Shown piece after piece: positions 26,821 through 34,971 of a DNA stretch of 63,163 nucleotides. A program made the position numbers and the translations under genes. Source of the DNA: JBICHN01 sp043101845 (GTDB lineage Bacteria > Planctomycetota > Phycisphaerae > Phycisphaerales > UBA5793); the NCBI GenBank assembly GCA_043101845.1, contig JBICHN010000005.1, positions 1 through 63,163 on the forward strand. The letters are read 5' to 3'. Numbering within the stretch: the stretch's first letter is position 1; each line of letters starts with the position of its first letter. The notes beneath the pieces are model-generated. The model saw only the letters and a program-made list of their open reading frames with translations, did no database searches and was not told where the DNA came from.

Positions 26821-27615
26821 ATGCGCATCGTTCGTTCGTCGATCCGAGCCGCCGCGCTCGTCGCCTCCACCCTCGCCCTCGCCGCCTGTGACTGGGGCGA
26901 TCCCGATCCGCTCGTCGTCCGTCCCGCCGCCCTCGGCGCGCCGTCGTACGAAGTCGGCGAAGACATCCGCATCGTCCTCGCCGCCGAAGGGGGCCCGGAA
27001 GAGGCGTCGATCGACTGGGCGTCGGTCAACCTGCCGAACTGGCTCTCGGCCCGACCGGATCCGGACGACGAGCGCCGTCTCATCGTCACCGGCGCGGCGC
27101 CGATGGGCGCCTCGAGCGATGAGCCCTACGAAATCTCGTTCCAGGCGAAGACCGAGGACCGCGCCTTCGTCACGAAACCGCGGCGCTACGCCTTCCATGT
27201 CGCGCCCTTCCGCCGCACCTTCACGAACGCCGAAGGCGTCGGCGAAGAGGTGGGCGGCTCGATGCGCTACGACTTCGACCTCGGCCGCCAGTTCCGCTTC
27301 CACGGCGACGAGCGCTCCGTTGTGCGCATCGAAGTCGACACGATCGGCCTGCACTACGACCCGTCGCGCTGCGAAGAAGAGATCGTTTACTGTCTCGATT
27401 TCCTCGAAGTCACCGACCCGAGCTTCGGCGTCATCCACCGCAAGGCGATGCGGTTCAACCAGCCGGAGTCGATGGAGGACGCGGCAACCGGGGAGATCCT
27501 TGATCTCGAAACGAACCTCATCCGCAACGCGGTCGCCGACGGCAAGTTCGCTGTGCGCATCATCACGCAGGAAGAAGGCTGGAGCGTGTCGTCGCTTACC
27601 GTGGTCATCGACTGA
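26821..27615 (+). CDS. Lipoprotein of unknown function with Ig-like N-terminal region
   Basis: 264 residues. Lipobox LAAC (Cys22) ends a clear signal peptide. Residues about 35-120 look like a cadherin/Ig-like module (SYEVGEDIRIVLAAEGG, then YEISFQAKTEDRAFVT), and the rest is beta-rich with two cysteines (SRCEEEIVYC). No enzyme motif is visible. It has its own strong promoter. Confidence 0.75.
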   Translation: MRIVRSSIRAAALVASTLALAACDWGDPDPLVVRPAALGAPSYEVGEDIRIVLAAEGGPEEASIDWASVNLPNWLSARPDPDDERRLIVTGAAPMGASSDEPYEISFQAKTEDRAFVTKPRRYAFHVAPFRRTFTNAEGVGEEVGGSMRYDFDLGRQFRFHGDERSVVRIEVDTIGLHYDPSRCEEEIVYCLDFLEVTDPSFGVIHRKAMRFNQPESMEDAATGEILDLETNLIRNAVADGKFAVRIITQEEGWSVSSLTVVID

Positions 27616-27636
27616 CCGTCAGGCGCGACCGTCGTT

Positions 27637-27909
27637 TCAGTGGCGGATCGAGAACCCGTCGAACTCATCGCGAGCGTCCGACCAGGTCGGGCGCTCGCGT
27701 TCGATGTACCGGCTCATCTGCGTGCGGAGGTCATCGAGGAACGCTTCGACGGCCGCGGCCTCGCCCTCGGCGACGAGGCGAACCGACCCGTCGGGCTCGT
27801 TGCGGACCCATCCGGTCACGGGATGCCGGCCGGCGATGAACCGGGTCGTCGCGCGGAAGCCGACCCCCTGCACCCGCCCCTCGTACACGACCTCGCATCG
27901 CTTCGCCAT
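27637..27909 (-). CDS. acyP: Acylphosphatase
   Basis: 90 residues, the normal size. The phosphate-binding loop GRVQGVGFR (catalytic Arg) and GWVRNEPDGSVRLVAEG (catalytic Asn in WVRN) are intact. It hydrolyses carboxyl-phosphate bonds such as acetyl phosphate. It is convergent with the lipoprotein gene and divergent from the GbsR-like gene. Confidence 0.95.
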   Translation of the reverse strand: MAKRCEVVYEGRVQGVGFRATTRFIAGRHPVTGWVRNEPDGSVRLVAEGEAAAVEAFLDDLRTQMSRYIERERPTWSDARDEFDGFSIRH

Positions 27910-28064
27910 CTTGACATCCCCTTCCGGCGTCGCGGGGCATGAAACCCCCCGGCGCGGCAGCGTACGGCGGAATTCTCAATTCGTCCATCCATTTCAGTTA
28001 TTTCTGAAAGGAACGATGAAACGCCCCCTCGAGGCCCCTATCGTCGCGCCGAGGAGCCTTCCCC

Positions 28065-28640
28065 ATGGCCGATCCACGATCCACGAGCCCCCCGCCCGAC
28101 TCGACCGCCGAGGTCCCGGACGAAGTCCGCGCCGGCCAGGATCGCTTCATCGCGATCTGGGGTGAGATGGGCCAGAGCTGGGGCATCCCGCGCACGATGG
28201 CCGAGATTCACGCCCTCCTCTTCATCGCCGGTGAAGCGATGAATACCGACGAAGTCATGGAGCGGCTCAAGATCAGTCGCGGCAGCGCGTCGACTTCGCT
28301 CCGCGCGCTCGTCGACTGGGGCGTCGTGAGCCGCGCGCACATTCCGGGTGATCGCAAGGAGTATTTCCGCGCCGAGCAGGATGTGTGGCGCATGTTCCGC
28401 ATGATCCTCCGCGAGCGGAAGCGCCGGGAGATCGACCCGCTCCTCGTCGCGCTCCACGAGTGTCGCGACATGACGCGGGCCGAAGTCGCGCCGAACGATC
28501 CCGCGTCGAAGGAGCATAACCGTCGTCTCGACGACATGCTCGAGTTCGTCGAGATCGCCGATTCGCTCGCGAACCGATTCATCAGCCCATCCGGCAAGGG
28601 CCTTCGCCTCGCCGCCGGCATTCTCGGGAAGGTGGTCTGA
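28065..28640 (+). CDS. GbsR/MarR-family transcriptional regulator
   Basis: 191 residues. A winged helix-turn-helix (about residues 45-105) reads MAEIHALLFIAGEAMNTDEV then RLKISRGSASTSLRALVDWG, characteristic of GbsR-like MarR proteins, with a helical C-terminal dimerisation region. GbsR proteins often control osmolyte uptake, but no such genes are adjacent; only a hypothetical gene follows three bases later. GAGGAG precedes the ATG. Confidence 0.88.
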   Translation: MADPRSTSPPPDSTAEVPDEVRAGQDRFIAIWGEMGQSWGIPRTMAEIHALLFIAGEAMNTDEVMERLKISRGSASTSLRALVDWGVVSRAHIPGDRKEYFRAEQDVWRMFRMILRERKRREIDPLLVALHECRDMTRAEVAPNDPASKEHNRRLDDMLEFVEIADSLANRFISPSGKGLRLAAGILGKVV

Positions 28641-28643
28641 TCG

Positions 28644-29204
28644 ATGTCGTTGACGGAGCGTGACCGGCGGCGGGTGGCGGAGCCGACGCCCGCGTCGCCG
28701 CCGCACATCTCGTCGGATGAGCCGGCGCCGATCATCGAGCTGACCTGGTCGGCGCTTCCTGCGGCGCTCGCCACGGCGCTCGGCGATGAATTCGCGCTTG
28801 TAACGAAGGACGGCGCCGCGACGATCGGCGTCACCGTCGAGCGCTTCCCCCACGGCGTCGCGCCGAAGAACGGTCACGAGGAGCGATTCCGCCTGCGGGC
28901 CTGGGCGCTCGTGAAGACGACTGGCGACGCGACGAAACGACGCACGATCTACACCTGCGACACCCAACCCGCGAACGGCGCGGCGCCGGCGACCTTCGAT
29001 CTCGCCGTGACCGACGCCGTGCATCTCGATGTCTCGCAGAACGGCGAGGCGATCCTCCGGTTTTCCTGGATCCCGCCCGTAGACCCGAGCGGCGCCCCCA
29101 CCTACTGGGCGCATACCGATCTACCCCGCCGCCTCGATTTGCGCGGCGGCGTGTATGAGCTCGCGCGCGTGGATCTCTTCGACCGTCCCCTCCCGCTCGA
29201 TTGA
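28644..29204 (+). CDS. Conserved-looking protein of unknown function
   Basis: 186 residues, no signal peptide or membrane segment. Beta-rich, with a DFAL-like stretch (GDEFALVTKDGAATIGVTVE) and a C-terminal LRGGVYELARVDLFDRPLPL. I do not recognise the family. It starts three bases after the GbsR-like gene, with GGAAGGTGG upstream, so the two are probably co-expressed and it may be the regulator's partner. Confidence 0.65.
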   Translation: MSLTERDRRRVAEPTPASPPHISSDEPAPIIELTWSALPAALATALGDEFALVTKDGAATIGVTVERFPHGVAPKNGHEERFRLRAWALVKTTGDATKRRTIYTCDTQPANGAAPATFDLAVTDAVHLDVSQNGEAILRFSWIPPVDPSGAPTYWAHTDLPRRLDLRGGVYELARVDLFDRPLPLD

Positions 29205-29285
29205 CGATCGCGCCCCGCGCCCGCCGATCATTTCATTCATCACCTATCGTTCCGCTTCACCGCTCCCCGAACGAGGCGCGCCCTC

Positions 29286-30338
29286 ATGGCTTCATCCCAG
29301 ACCCATCCCCGCGTCGCCATCGTCGGCGCCACCGGCGCCGTCGGCCGCGAAATGCTCACCCTCCTCGAGGAACGCGCGTTTCCCCTCGAGTCGCTCCGCC
29401 TGCTCGCGTCTTCGCGCTCGGCGGGCGCGGAAATCCCGTTCCGCGGGCAATCGCTCACGGTCGAAGAACTCGGCGAGCGCTCGTTCGAGAACATCGACCT
29501 CGCGCTCTTCTCCGCGGGCTCGGGCGTCTCGAAACAGTTCGCGCCCCTCGCGGTCGAACAGGGCGCCGTGGTCGTCGACAATTCCTCCGCCTTCCGCATG
29601 GATGACGACAAAGCGCTCGTCGTGCCCGAGATCAACGGCGACGAGATCGACCGCGTCCGCGAGCGCGGCCCCGCGATCATCGCGAACCCGAACTGCTCGA
29701 CGATCATCATGCTCATGGCGGTCACGCCACTTCGCGCCGCGTTCGGCCTGAAGCGCGCCGTCGTCGCGACCTACCAGGCCGCGAGCGGCGCCGGCGCCGC
29801 GGCCATGGAAGAACTCCGCACGCAGACGCGCGAGGCGCTCGACGACCAGCCGCTCACGATGCGCGTCTTCGATCAACCCTACGCGTTCAACCTCTTCAGC
29901 CACAACAGCGACATCGGCCCCGATGGCTACAACACCGAGGAGCGCAAGCTCGTCCTCGAGTCCCGCAAGATCTGGGGCGATCCGTCCGTCCGCATCGCGG
30001 CGACCTGCGTCCGCGTCCCCGTGCTCCGCGCGCACTCCGAGGCGATCAACCTCACGCTCGCGTCGCCGGTCGATGAGGCGACGGCCCGCCGCGCCCTCGC
30101 CGAGGCGCCCGGCGTCGAGATCGTCGACGATCGGAAAGGGAATCGCTTCCCGACGCCCCTTCTCGCCTCGGGGCGCGATCCCGTTCTCGTCGGCCGGCTG
30201 CGCCTCGATCCGTCCCAGACGGACGACAACGGCGCCTGTCATGGCCTCGAACTCTTCGCGGCCGGCGATCAGATTCGCAAGGGCGCCGCGCTCAACGCGA
30301 TCCAGATCGCCGAGCGCTGGTTCGACTTCGACGCCTGA
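29286..30338 (+). CDS. asd: Aspartate-semialdehyde dehydrogenase
   Basis: 350 residues. Reduces aspartyl phosphate to aspartate semialdehyde for lysine, threonine and methionine synthesis. NADP-binding GATGAVGREML at the N terminus, VDNSSAFRM, the catalytic Cys in NPNCSTI (about residue 137) and QAASGAGAAAMEEL are all present, as is the C-terminal QIRKGAALNAIQIAE. No other pathway genes flank it. Confidence 0.97.
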   Translation: MASSQTHPRVAIVGATGAVGREMLTLLEERAFPLESLRLLASSRSAGAEIPFRGQSLTVEELGERSFENIDLALFSAGSGVSKQFAPLAVEQGAVVVDNSSAFRMDDDKALVVPEINGDEIDRVRERGPAIIANPNCSTIIMLMAVTPLRAAFGLKRAVVATYQAASGAGAAAMEELRTQTREALDDQPLTMRVFDQPYAFNLFSHNSDIGPDGYNTEERKLVLESRKIWGDPSVRIAATCVRVPVLRAHSEAINLTLASPVDEATARRALAEAPGVEIVDDRKGNRFPTPLLASGRDPVLVGRLRLDPSQTDDNGACHGLELFAAGDQIRKGAALNAIQIAERWFDFDA

Positions 30339-30366
30339 CAGGCGCGCGGCGCCCGTCCGCCCGCCG

Positions 30367-31206
30367 TCACCACCAGCGGATTCGGCGGAGTCGCCGCGTC
30401 GGCTCGCCCGGCAGCGGCCCGCGCCGCACGACATAGGTTGCGATCTGCCGCGGGCAGAAGAGACGCACATCGAACAGGCTGTCGCCGACGCCGCGGCTGA
30501 TCGTGCAGATCGAATCGCGCACGCGGAGAATGCCGCTCGACATCGCGCGCGGCAGGTCGCTGTAGTTGTGCGGGGCGAACGGAATCCACGGCGCCCGAAT
30601 CTGCCCGCCGTGCGTGTGACCCGCGAGCGTCCACTCGATATCGAACTCGGCCGCGGTGATGACGACATTCGGCTCATGCGCGAGCAGGACGCGGTAGGTC
30701 GACCCCGGCTCGGCTCCCGCGTCGCGCTCCGCTTCATCGGCCGCGATCGTCGTCGCGAAGACATCGCCCGGCGTCGAGGTCCCCATGAAGGTGAGCCCGA
30801 GGTCGGGTCGCGTCGCGGCCTGCTGCTCGAGCCAGTTCACCTGCGGAAACGCGCGGGGCGCCATTCGCTTGAACGCCGCCGTGTCGTGGTTCCCGAACGA
30901 CGCGAACACGCCGAAGCGCGGCCGCAGCGCGTCAAAGAGATCGCCGAGCACGCGCAATCCCGCGCGCTCATCTCCCCGCGCCGTGATGTAGTCGCCGGTC
31001 AGGCACACGAAGTCCGGGCGCAGCCGCGACACCGCGTCGATGAGACGCCGGAAGACCGGTCGATACCGCCGGATGTGCGGGTCGGAGAGATGGAGGATCT
31101 CGGCGCCGTCGAGCGCTTCGGGCCAGCGCGGGAGCGACAGCTCGATCCGCTCGCCGATGCGCGGCGGGGGTCGCTCGATCTCGCTCGTTCCCGCTGAGAT
31201 GGACAT
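30367..31206 (-). CDS. Calcineurin-like metallophosphoesterase (YkuE-like)
   Basis: 279 residues from ATG 31206, chosen because GGAGG sits five bases before it; the frame is open further upstream. All family metal motifs are present: HLSDPHI, LTGDYI, FGNHD, LLAHEP and LAGHTHGGQI. No signal peptide or anchor remains with this start, unlike many YkuE proteins. Substrate unknown. Confidence 0.88.
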   Translation of the reverse strand: MSISAGTSEIERPPPRIGERIELSLPRWPEALDGAEILHLSDPHIRRYRPVFRRLIDAVSRLRPDFVCLTGDYITARGDERAGLRVLGDLFDALRPRFGVFASFGNHDTAAFKRMAPRAFPQVNWLEQQAATRPDLGLTFMGTSTPGDVFATTIAADEAERDAGAEPGSTYRVLLAHEPNVVITAAEFDIEWTLAGHTHGGQIRAPWIPFAPHNYSDLPRAMSSGILRVRDSICTISRGVGDSLFDVRLFCPRQIATYVVRRGPLPGEPTRRLRRIRWW

Positions 31207-31468
31207 TCCGCCCTCCATGCGTCGCCGCTCCGACTTCCGGTACATCGGGCCGATCGGCCGCCCGGTTCGCCGGGAGGGGCGATTTCCCGCCCCGTGAGCG
31301 GTCGTCCTCTCTTGCCAGATTGATCGGAACACGCTAGCGTAGCGGCCCTAAGGTTCAGTTGGCGTTGACCCGGGGACACGGCGGCGGACCCCGGTGTGCG
31401 GATTCGCGCCCGCCTGCCCGACCCGCCGGACGATTCCCGACGCATCGGACGACTTGGAGACCAGCACG

Positions 31469-32290
31469 ATGGCGAAAATGTTCTACACCCTCGAAGAGGC
31501 CGCCGGCCGCCTTGGCAAGACGCCCGACGAGGTGACGCAGATGGCCGAGTCCGGCCAGATCCAGGAATTTCGCGATCGTGAAAAGCTCATGTTCAAGAAG
31601 GAGCAGATCGACCTTCTCGCCGGTGGCGACGACGAGTCGATGTCTCCCGAAGAGTCCGGCGAGCTCGAGATCATCGGTCTCGCGGACAGCGGCGAGTCCT
31701 TCGCGATTGAAGACAAGGAAGAGTCCGTGCTCGGTCTCGAAGATTCGAAGGAATCGACCGGCGTGTCGATCTTCGACGCCGATGAGCTCGAGACCGCCGA
31801 CCCCGCCGCGGCGACCCAGATTTCCGACACCGTCGCGCCGGCCCCCGAGTTCGCGCTCGACAACCAGGGCAGCGGATCGGGCCTGCTCGACCTCACGCGC
31901 GAGAGCGATGACACCTCGCTCGGCGCCGTGCTCGACGACATCAACCTCGGCGACGACAACCTCGACGAAATGGGCGCCGGCGGCGCCTCCGGCCTCTTCG
32001 AGAGCGATACGCCCGAGGCGGACAGCGACGCGGCCGCGGGCCAGCTCGTCATGCCCACCGTCGTCGAGGCGTACGACCCGGCGTGGAGCGGCGCCGGCGT
32101 CGGATTCGCGATCGGCGCCCTCGCGGCTCTCGTGATCTCCTGCTTCATCCTCCTCACCGCGTTCAGCGGCGCCGTCGCCCAGATGGCGACCACCTTCGCC
32201 GACAACTACTGGATCGTTGTCGGCGCCTTCGGCGGTGTGACGCTCATCCTCGGCGTCGTCGGCTACTTCATCGGTCGCGCCACCGGCTGA
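31469..32290 (+). CDS. Protein with excisionase/MerR-like HTH, acidic linker and C-terminal membrane hairpin
   Basis: 273 residues from ATG 31469 (GGAG nine bases upstream). Residues about 1-50, MFYTLEEAAGRLGKTPDEVT then IQEFRDREKLMFKKEQIDLL, match the excisionase-like helix-turn-helix fold used by planctomycete proteins. A long acidic low-complexity linker (about 52-205) follows, then two transmembrane segments (GVGFAIGALAALVISCFILL and WIVVGAFGGVTLILGVVGYF). This suggests a membrane-tethered HTH protein, DNA-binding or protein-binding. A terminator follows. Confidence 0.75.
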   Translation: MAKMFYTLEEAAGRLGKTPDEVTQMAESGQIQEFRDREKLMFKKEQIDLLAGGDDESMSPEESGELEIIGLADSGESFAIEDKEESVLGLEDSKESTGVSIFDADELETADPAAATQISDTVAPAPEFALDNQGSGSGLLDLTRESDDTSLGAVLDDINLGDDNLDEMGAGGASGLFESDTPEADSDAAAGQLVMPTVVEAYDPAWSGAGVGFAIGALAALVISCFILLTAFSGAVAQMATTFADNYWIVVGAFGGVTLILGVVGYFIGRATG

Positions 32291-32320
32291 GGCGGCGCGA
32301 CGCGGCAACGACTTCACCCG

Positions 32321-32356
32321 CAGGGCGTCGAGCGTGCTCGACGCCCTGTTTCGTTT
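32321..32356 (+). terminator. Intrinsic terminator after the HTH-membrane protein gene
   Basis: A perfect 12-bp stem (32321-32332 with 32337-32348), loop CGTG, followed by TTTCGTTT. Confidence 0.9.
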
Positions 32357-32430
32357 CCTGGACCATTCCGAGTCGACCGTCGTCGCGCCGTCGGGCGCAC
32401 AACCGCGCGAACCCCGCGCGCCGGAATGGC

Positions 32431-32510
32431 GCCAAAATGGGACAAAACGGACCAAACTGGGACATTCCGGCGCATTCTGGTCCAAACGGCGCCAAACGAG
32501 CACTTTTCGC
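32431..32510. repeat. Eight-unit decamer array with helically phased A/T tracts
   Basis: Divided into tens from 32431, every decamer carries a 3-4 base A/T tract starting at its fourth position: AAAA, AAAA, AAA, ATT, ATT, AAA, AAA, TTTT. Most units follow N-N-C-W-W-W-N-N-G-G; on the other strand the unit reads like TTTGG-N-S-C-N-G. An exact 10-bp period matches one helical turn, predicting curvature or a stacked protein-binding array. Confidence 0.7.
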
Positions 32511-32723
32511 GCACGGTTTGTCGCGCCGGCGCGCGCCCATCGCCGGTTTGCGCGCACGGTCACGCGACGCGAGATGAAGGATCGTCGATTCAAAGCGGGA
32601 ATCGAGGGCGCCCCGCGCACACGCTCCACGAAAAACAGGGCGCAACGGGAATCGCGCGCGCACTCTTCGCGCGACGACCGTCGCGCGAATGGGCGCGCGA
32701 ATGAGTCCGAGCGTTCAACGCTC

Positions 32724-32805
32724 GACTCGCCAAGCCGGACTGGAGCAGTCGGACGCGAAGCGTCCGCGGCGGAGGTCCGGTTTCGCGCGTCGACCGGCGC
32801 GTTCA
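32724..32805 (+). repeat. Dispersed structured repeat, copy 1
   Basis: Matches the family core: GCCAAGCCGGACTGGAGC, a variable centre with a GACGCGAAGCGTC hairpin, then GCGGAGGTCCGG and a tail ending ACCGGCGCG. CCGGAC and GTCCGG can pair to enclose the centre. Confidence 0.75.
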
Positions 32806-33058
32806 CACCCACCCGTAGAGCCGCGGCGTGTCGCCGGGGTCGAGGCGCCGCCCCTCAATGGGGCGAAGCCTCGAAGTTGGGCGTCGCGTGCGCGAACATC
32901 GCGACTCCGGGGGGGTTGACCCCCTTCCTCGCGACCCCGCTCACAGAGCGCGGCTCCAAAAGGGAGCCGAAAGCGCTGACGGTTCATCGCGTGTCACTTG
33001 ACGCCCAATCGCCGGGAGGAACAGGCCTCTGTGCCTGTTCGGGGCTCGGGGTGAGCGA

Positions 33059-33133
33059 GTGCGCCGGTCGACGGTCGAACCGGACCTCCGCTCGACGGCG
33101 CTGCGCTTGTCGGCGGTCCAGTCCGGCTTGGGG
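33059..33133 (-). repeat. Dispersed structured repeat, copy 2 (inverted relative to copy 1)
   Basis: On the minus strand it reads CCAAGCCGGACTGGA, then a CCGCCGACAAGCGCAGCG centre, GCGGAGGTCCGGTTCG and ACCGGCGCACTC. Together with copy 1 it flanks a segment of about 250 bp in inverted orientation. Confidence 0.75.
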
Positions 33134-33176
33134 AACGGTTCTTGAGTCAATGAACGGGTGGCGATGATCGCGCGTC

Positions 33177-33275
33177 AAACGGGGCGGCACGCCCCGGCTC
33201 GCTCCCTCCCCCCCTCCGTGCCTTCGTGCTTCCGTGCCTTCGTGCCTCCGTCCCTCCGTGCCTTCCCCCGCTATT
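33177..33275. repeat. Short hairpin plus CTCCGTGCCTTCGTG-type repeat
   Basis: A GGGCGGCACGCCC hairpin and CGGCTCGCTCC lead into several imperfect 8-16 bp repeats of the type CTCCGTGCCTTCGTG, ending eight bases before the psd ATG. The same composite occurs at 37110-37235. Confidence 0.65.
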
Positions 33276-33282
33276 CTTCGCC

Positions 33283-33951
33283 ATGCTTCTGACCCCCTAC
33301 GGCTTCCGCGAATGGGGGATCGCGACGCTCATCGCGGTCCTCGTGTCAATTCCGCTCGTCATCCTCGGCCAGGCGCTGTGGCTCATCCTCGTCTGGTCCC
33401 TGTGGCTCGTCGTCGCCGGGTTCTTCCGCGATCCGGTCCGCCGCGTCCCGACGGCCGTCGCGAACGATCCGAACGCGATGCTCAGCCCCGCCGACGGGAC
33501 GATCACGGCCGTCGAGCGGCTCGACGCCCACGAGGCGACCGCGGGCGAGCCGGCCGTGGTCATCCGCATCTTCCTGAGCGTCCTCAATGTCCATGTGAAC
33601 CGGGCGCCCTGCGACGCGACCGTCGTCGACCTCGTCTACCGTCCCGGCGAGTTCCTCGACGCCCGCCGCGACGAGTCGGCGCAGGTGAACGAGTCGAATC
33701 TCATCCTCCTCGAGCGGCCGAACGGCGACCGCCTCGGCGTGCGGCAGGTGAGCGGCGCCATCGCCCGCCGCATCGTCTGTCCGCTTCGACCAGGCGCGTC
33801 GATCACCCGCGGCGAGCGGATCGGCATGATCAAGTTCGGCTCGACGACCGAACTCATTCTCCCCCGCCCCGACGCGGTGACCGTCAAGGTCGAACCCGGC
33901 GACGCCGTGCGCGGCGTCAGAACGGTCCTCGCGGAAGTGCGTAATCGCTGA
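33283..33951 (+). CDS. psd: Phosphatidylserine decarboxylase proenzyme
   Basis: 222 residues, the short Psd type. Two N-terminal hydrophobic segments (about 10-46), then FFRDPVRRVP, LSPADGTITAVE and HVNRAP. Self-cleavage to the pyruvoyl enzyme should occur at Gly-Ser in IKFGSTTELILP (Ser near residue 187). It makes phosphatidylethanolamine. pssA, the usual neighbour, is absent here. The start is the first ATG after a repeat tract and has no good Shine-Dalgarno sequence. Confidence 0.93.
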   Translation: MLLTPYGFREWGIATLIAVLVSIPLVILGQALWLILVWSLWLVVAGFFRDPVRRVPTAVANDPNAMLSPADGTITAVERLDAHEATAGEPAVVIRIFLSVLNVHVNRAPCDATVVDLVYRPGEFLDARRDESAQVNESNLILLERPNGDRLGVRQVSGAIARRIVCPLRPGASITRGERIGMIKFGSTTELILPRPDAVTVKVEPGDAVRGVRTVLAEVRNR

Positions 33952-33979
33952 TCGCGCGAGCGGACCTGCCGTTCACCCG

Positions 33980-34020
33980 AAAAGAAAGGAAGCCTCCGAA
34001 CACACATTCGGAGGCTTCCT
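33980..34020. terminator. Strong hairpin terminator between convergent psd and pseudopilin genes
   Basis: A perfect 14-bp stem (33987-34000 with 34007-34020) with loop CACACA. On the minus strand it is followed by TTTCTTTT, making it a good terminator for the pseudopilin pair; it may also stop psd transcripts. Confidence 0.88.
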
Positions 34021-34049
34021 GATTCTCGTGAGGGTCAGCCGGGGCCGAC

Positions 34050-34922
34050 TTACTGCCGGCTTCTCGAGTAGCCGTACAACTGGTCATCCCAATTGTCGAG
34101 CAGTTCGAGGTAGTTGTCATCGCGGTACTCGACATGGGAGTCCATGAAGAGGATGTTCGAGCCGAGACGGTGCCGCTCGGTCTCGATGCGCCGGCCGCCG
34201 GAGCCCGACGAGAGCCCTACGACATGCCGCGCCGCATAGGTGTCCATCCAGCCGGACGGTCCCCGGTCGCCGTGCGTGCGGAACTCGGAATCGAACGCGG
34301 ACTGCTCGAAGCCGTTCGATTCATCATCCTCGAACTCGGCGAGGTAGATGAGCGAGTCCTGCTTGCGCACGAAGTCGATCGGGTGCGCCGAGCGTCCGTT
34401 GCCCCAGTTGTCCCGATTCTCCGAGACCAGGCCCGGCTCGCGGAACGCGAGGCCGTTGATGATGTAGGTGATCGTGAGCCCCGCGACATCGAGCGGGTCG
34501 TCCCCCGGCTCGGTCCGGCGCGGCTGTTTCGGATGCGACGGGCAGCGGTAGGTCTCGACATGCTCGAACTTGTCGCTGCGGTCGCGCGGCGTGTAGTGGT
34601 AGTCGTTCAGGTATTCCTCGCGCGGCGCGATGTACTGCCGGAACGCGAGCGGCCAGGTCACATGCGAGATGCGCGTCTCACCCTGCGAACGCTCCTGCCA
34701 GGGGCTCACATTCCCCTCGCGCGGAATGAAATCCTTGAAGTCGGCGGCGTACATGTGCGCCGTCGTGCCGATCTGCTTCAGGTTGTTGCCGCACATCGCC
34801 TGCTTCGCCGTCCCCCGGGCGCGACTCAGCGCCGGGAGCAGCAGGCCGATCAAGAGCGCGATGATCGAGATCACCACGAGAAGTTCAATCAAAGTAAAAC
34901 CACGACGGCAGGGTCGTCTCAC
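34050..34922 (-). CDS. Type II secretion-like pseudopilin, paralogue B
   Basis: 290 residues from a GTG preceded by AGGAG. Class III signal peptide: RRG then FTLIELLVVISIIALLIGLL, cleaved after Gly by a prepilin peptidase. The body has MCGNNLKQIGTTAHMYAADF and, at the C terminus, ILFMDSHVEYRDDNYLELL. This is the planctomycete pseudopilin-like family that occurs in many copies per genome. It lies 49 bp after paralogue A and ends before a strong terminator. Confidence 0.9.
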   Translation of the reverse strand: MRRPCRRGFTLIELLVVISIIALLIGLLLPALSRARGTAKQAMCGNNLKQIGTTAHMYAADFKDFIPREGNVSPWQERSQGETRISHVTWPLAFRQYIAPREEYLNDYHYTPRDRSDKFEHVETYRCPSHPKQPRRTEPGDDPLDVAGLTITYIINGLAFREPGLVSENRDNWGNGRSAHPIDFVRKQDSLIYLAEFEDDESNGFEQSAFDSEFRTHGDRGPSGWMDTYAARHVVGLSSGSGGRRIETERHRLGSNILFMDSHVEYRDDNYLELLDNWDDQLYGYSRSRQ

Positions 34923-34971
34923 ACTTCGCTCCTTCGCGATTGTCGAACACCCTCGAGAACCGATCGAACGA

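Larger units (their letters stand above)
32291..33282. other. Long gene-free region with layered repeats
   Basis: 992 bp without a convincing gene. A reading frame from 32334 to 33167 has Arg/Ser-rich, repeat-derived composition and is not accepted. From left to right the region contains an intrinsic terminator, a 10-bp-phased A/T-tract array, a perfect 11-bp inverted repeat (32666-32676 with 32679-32689), a 7-bp hairpin at 32709-32723, two oppositely oriented copies of the dispersed repeat, a hairpin at 33019-33040 and a pyrimidine-rich repeat before psd. Confidence 0.7.

Noticed and set aside
32334..33167. A 277-residue frame in the gene-free region
   Set aside because: Crosses the terminator, the phased array and two repeat copies; composition is Arg/Ser-rich without a domain or ribosome binding site.
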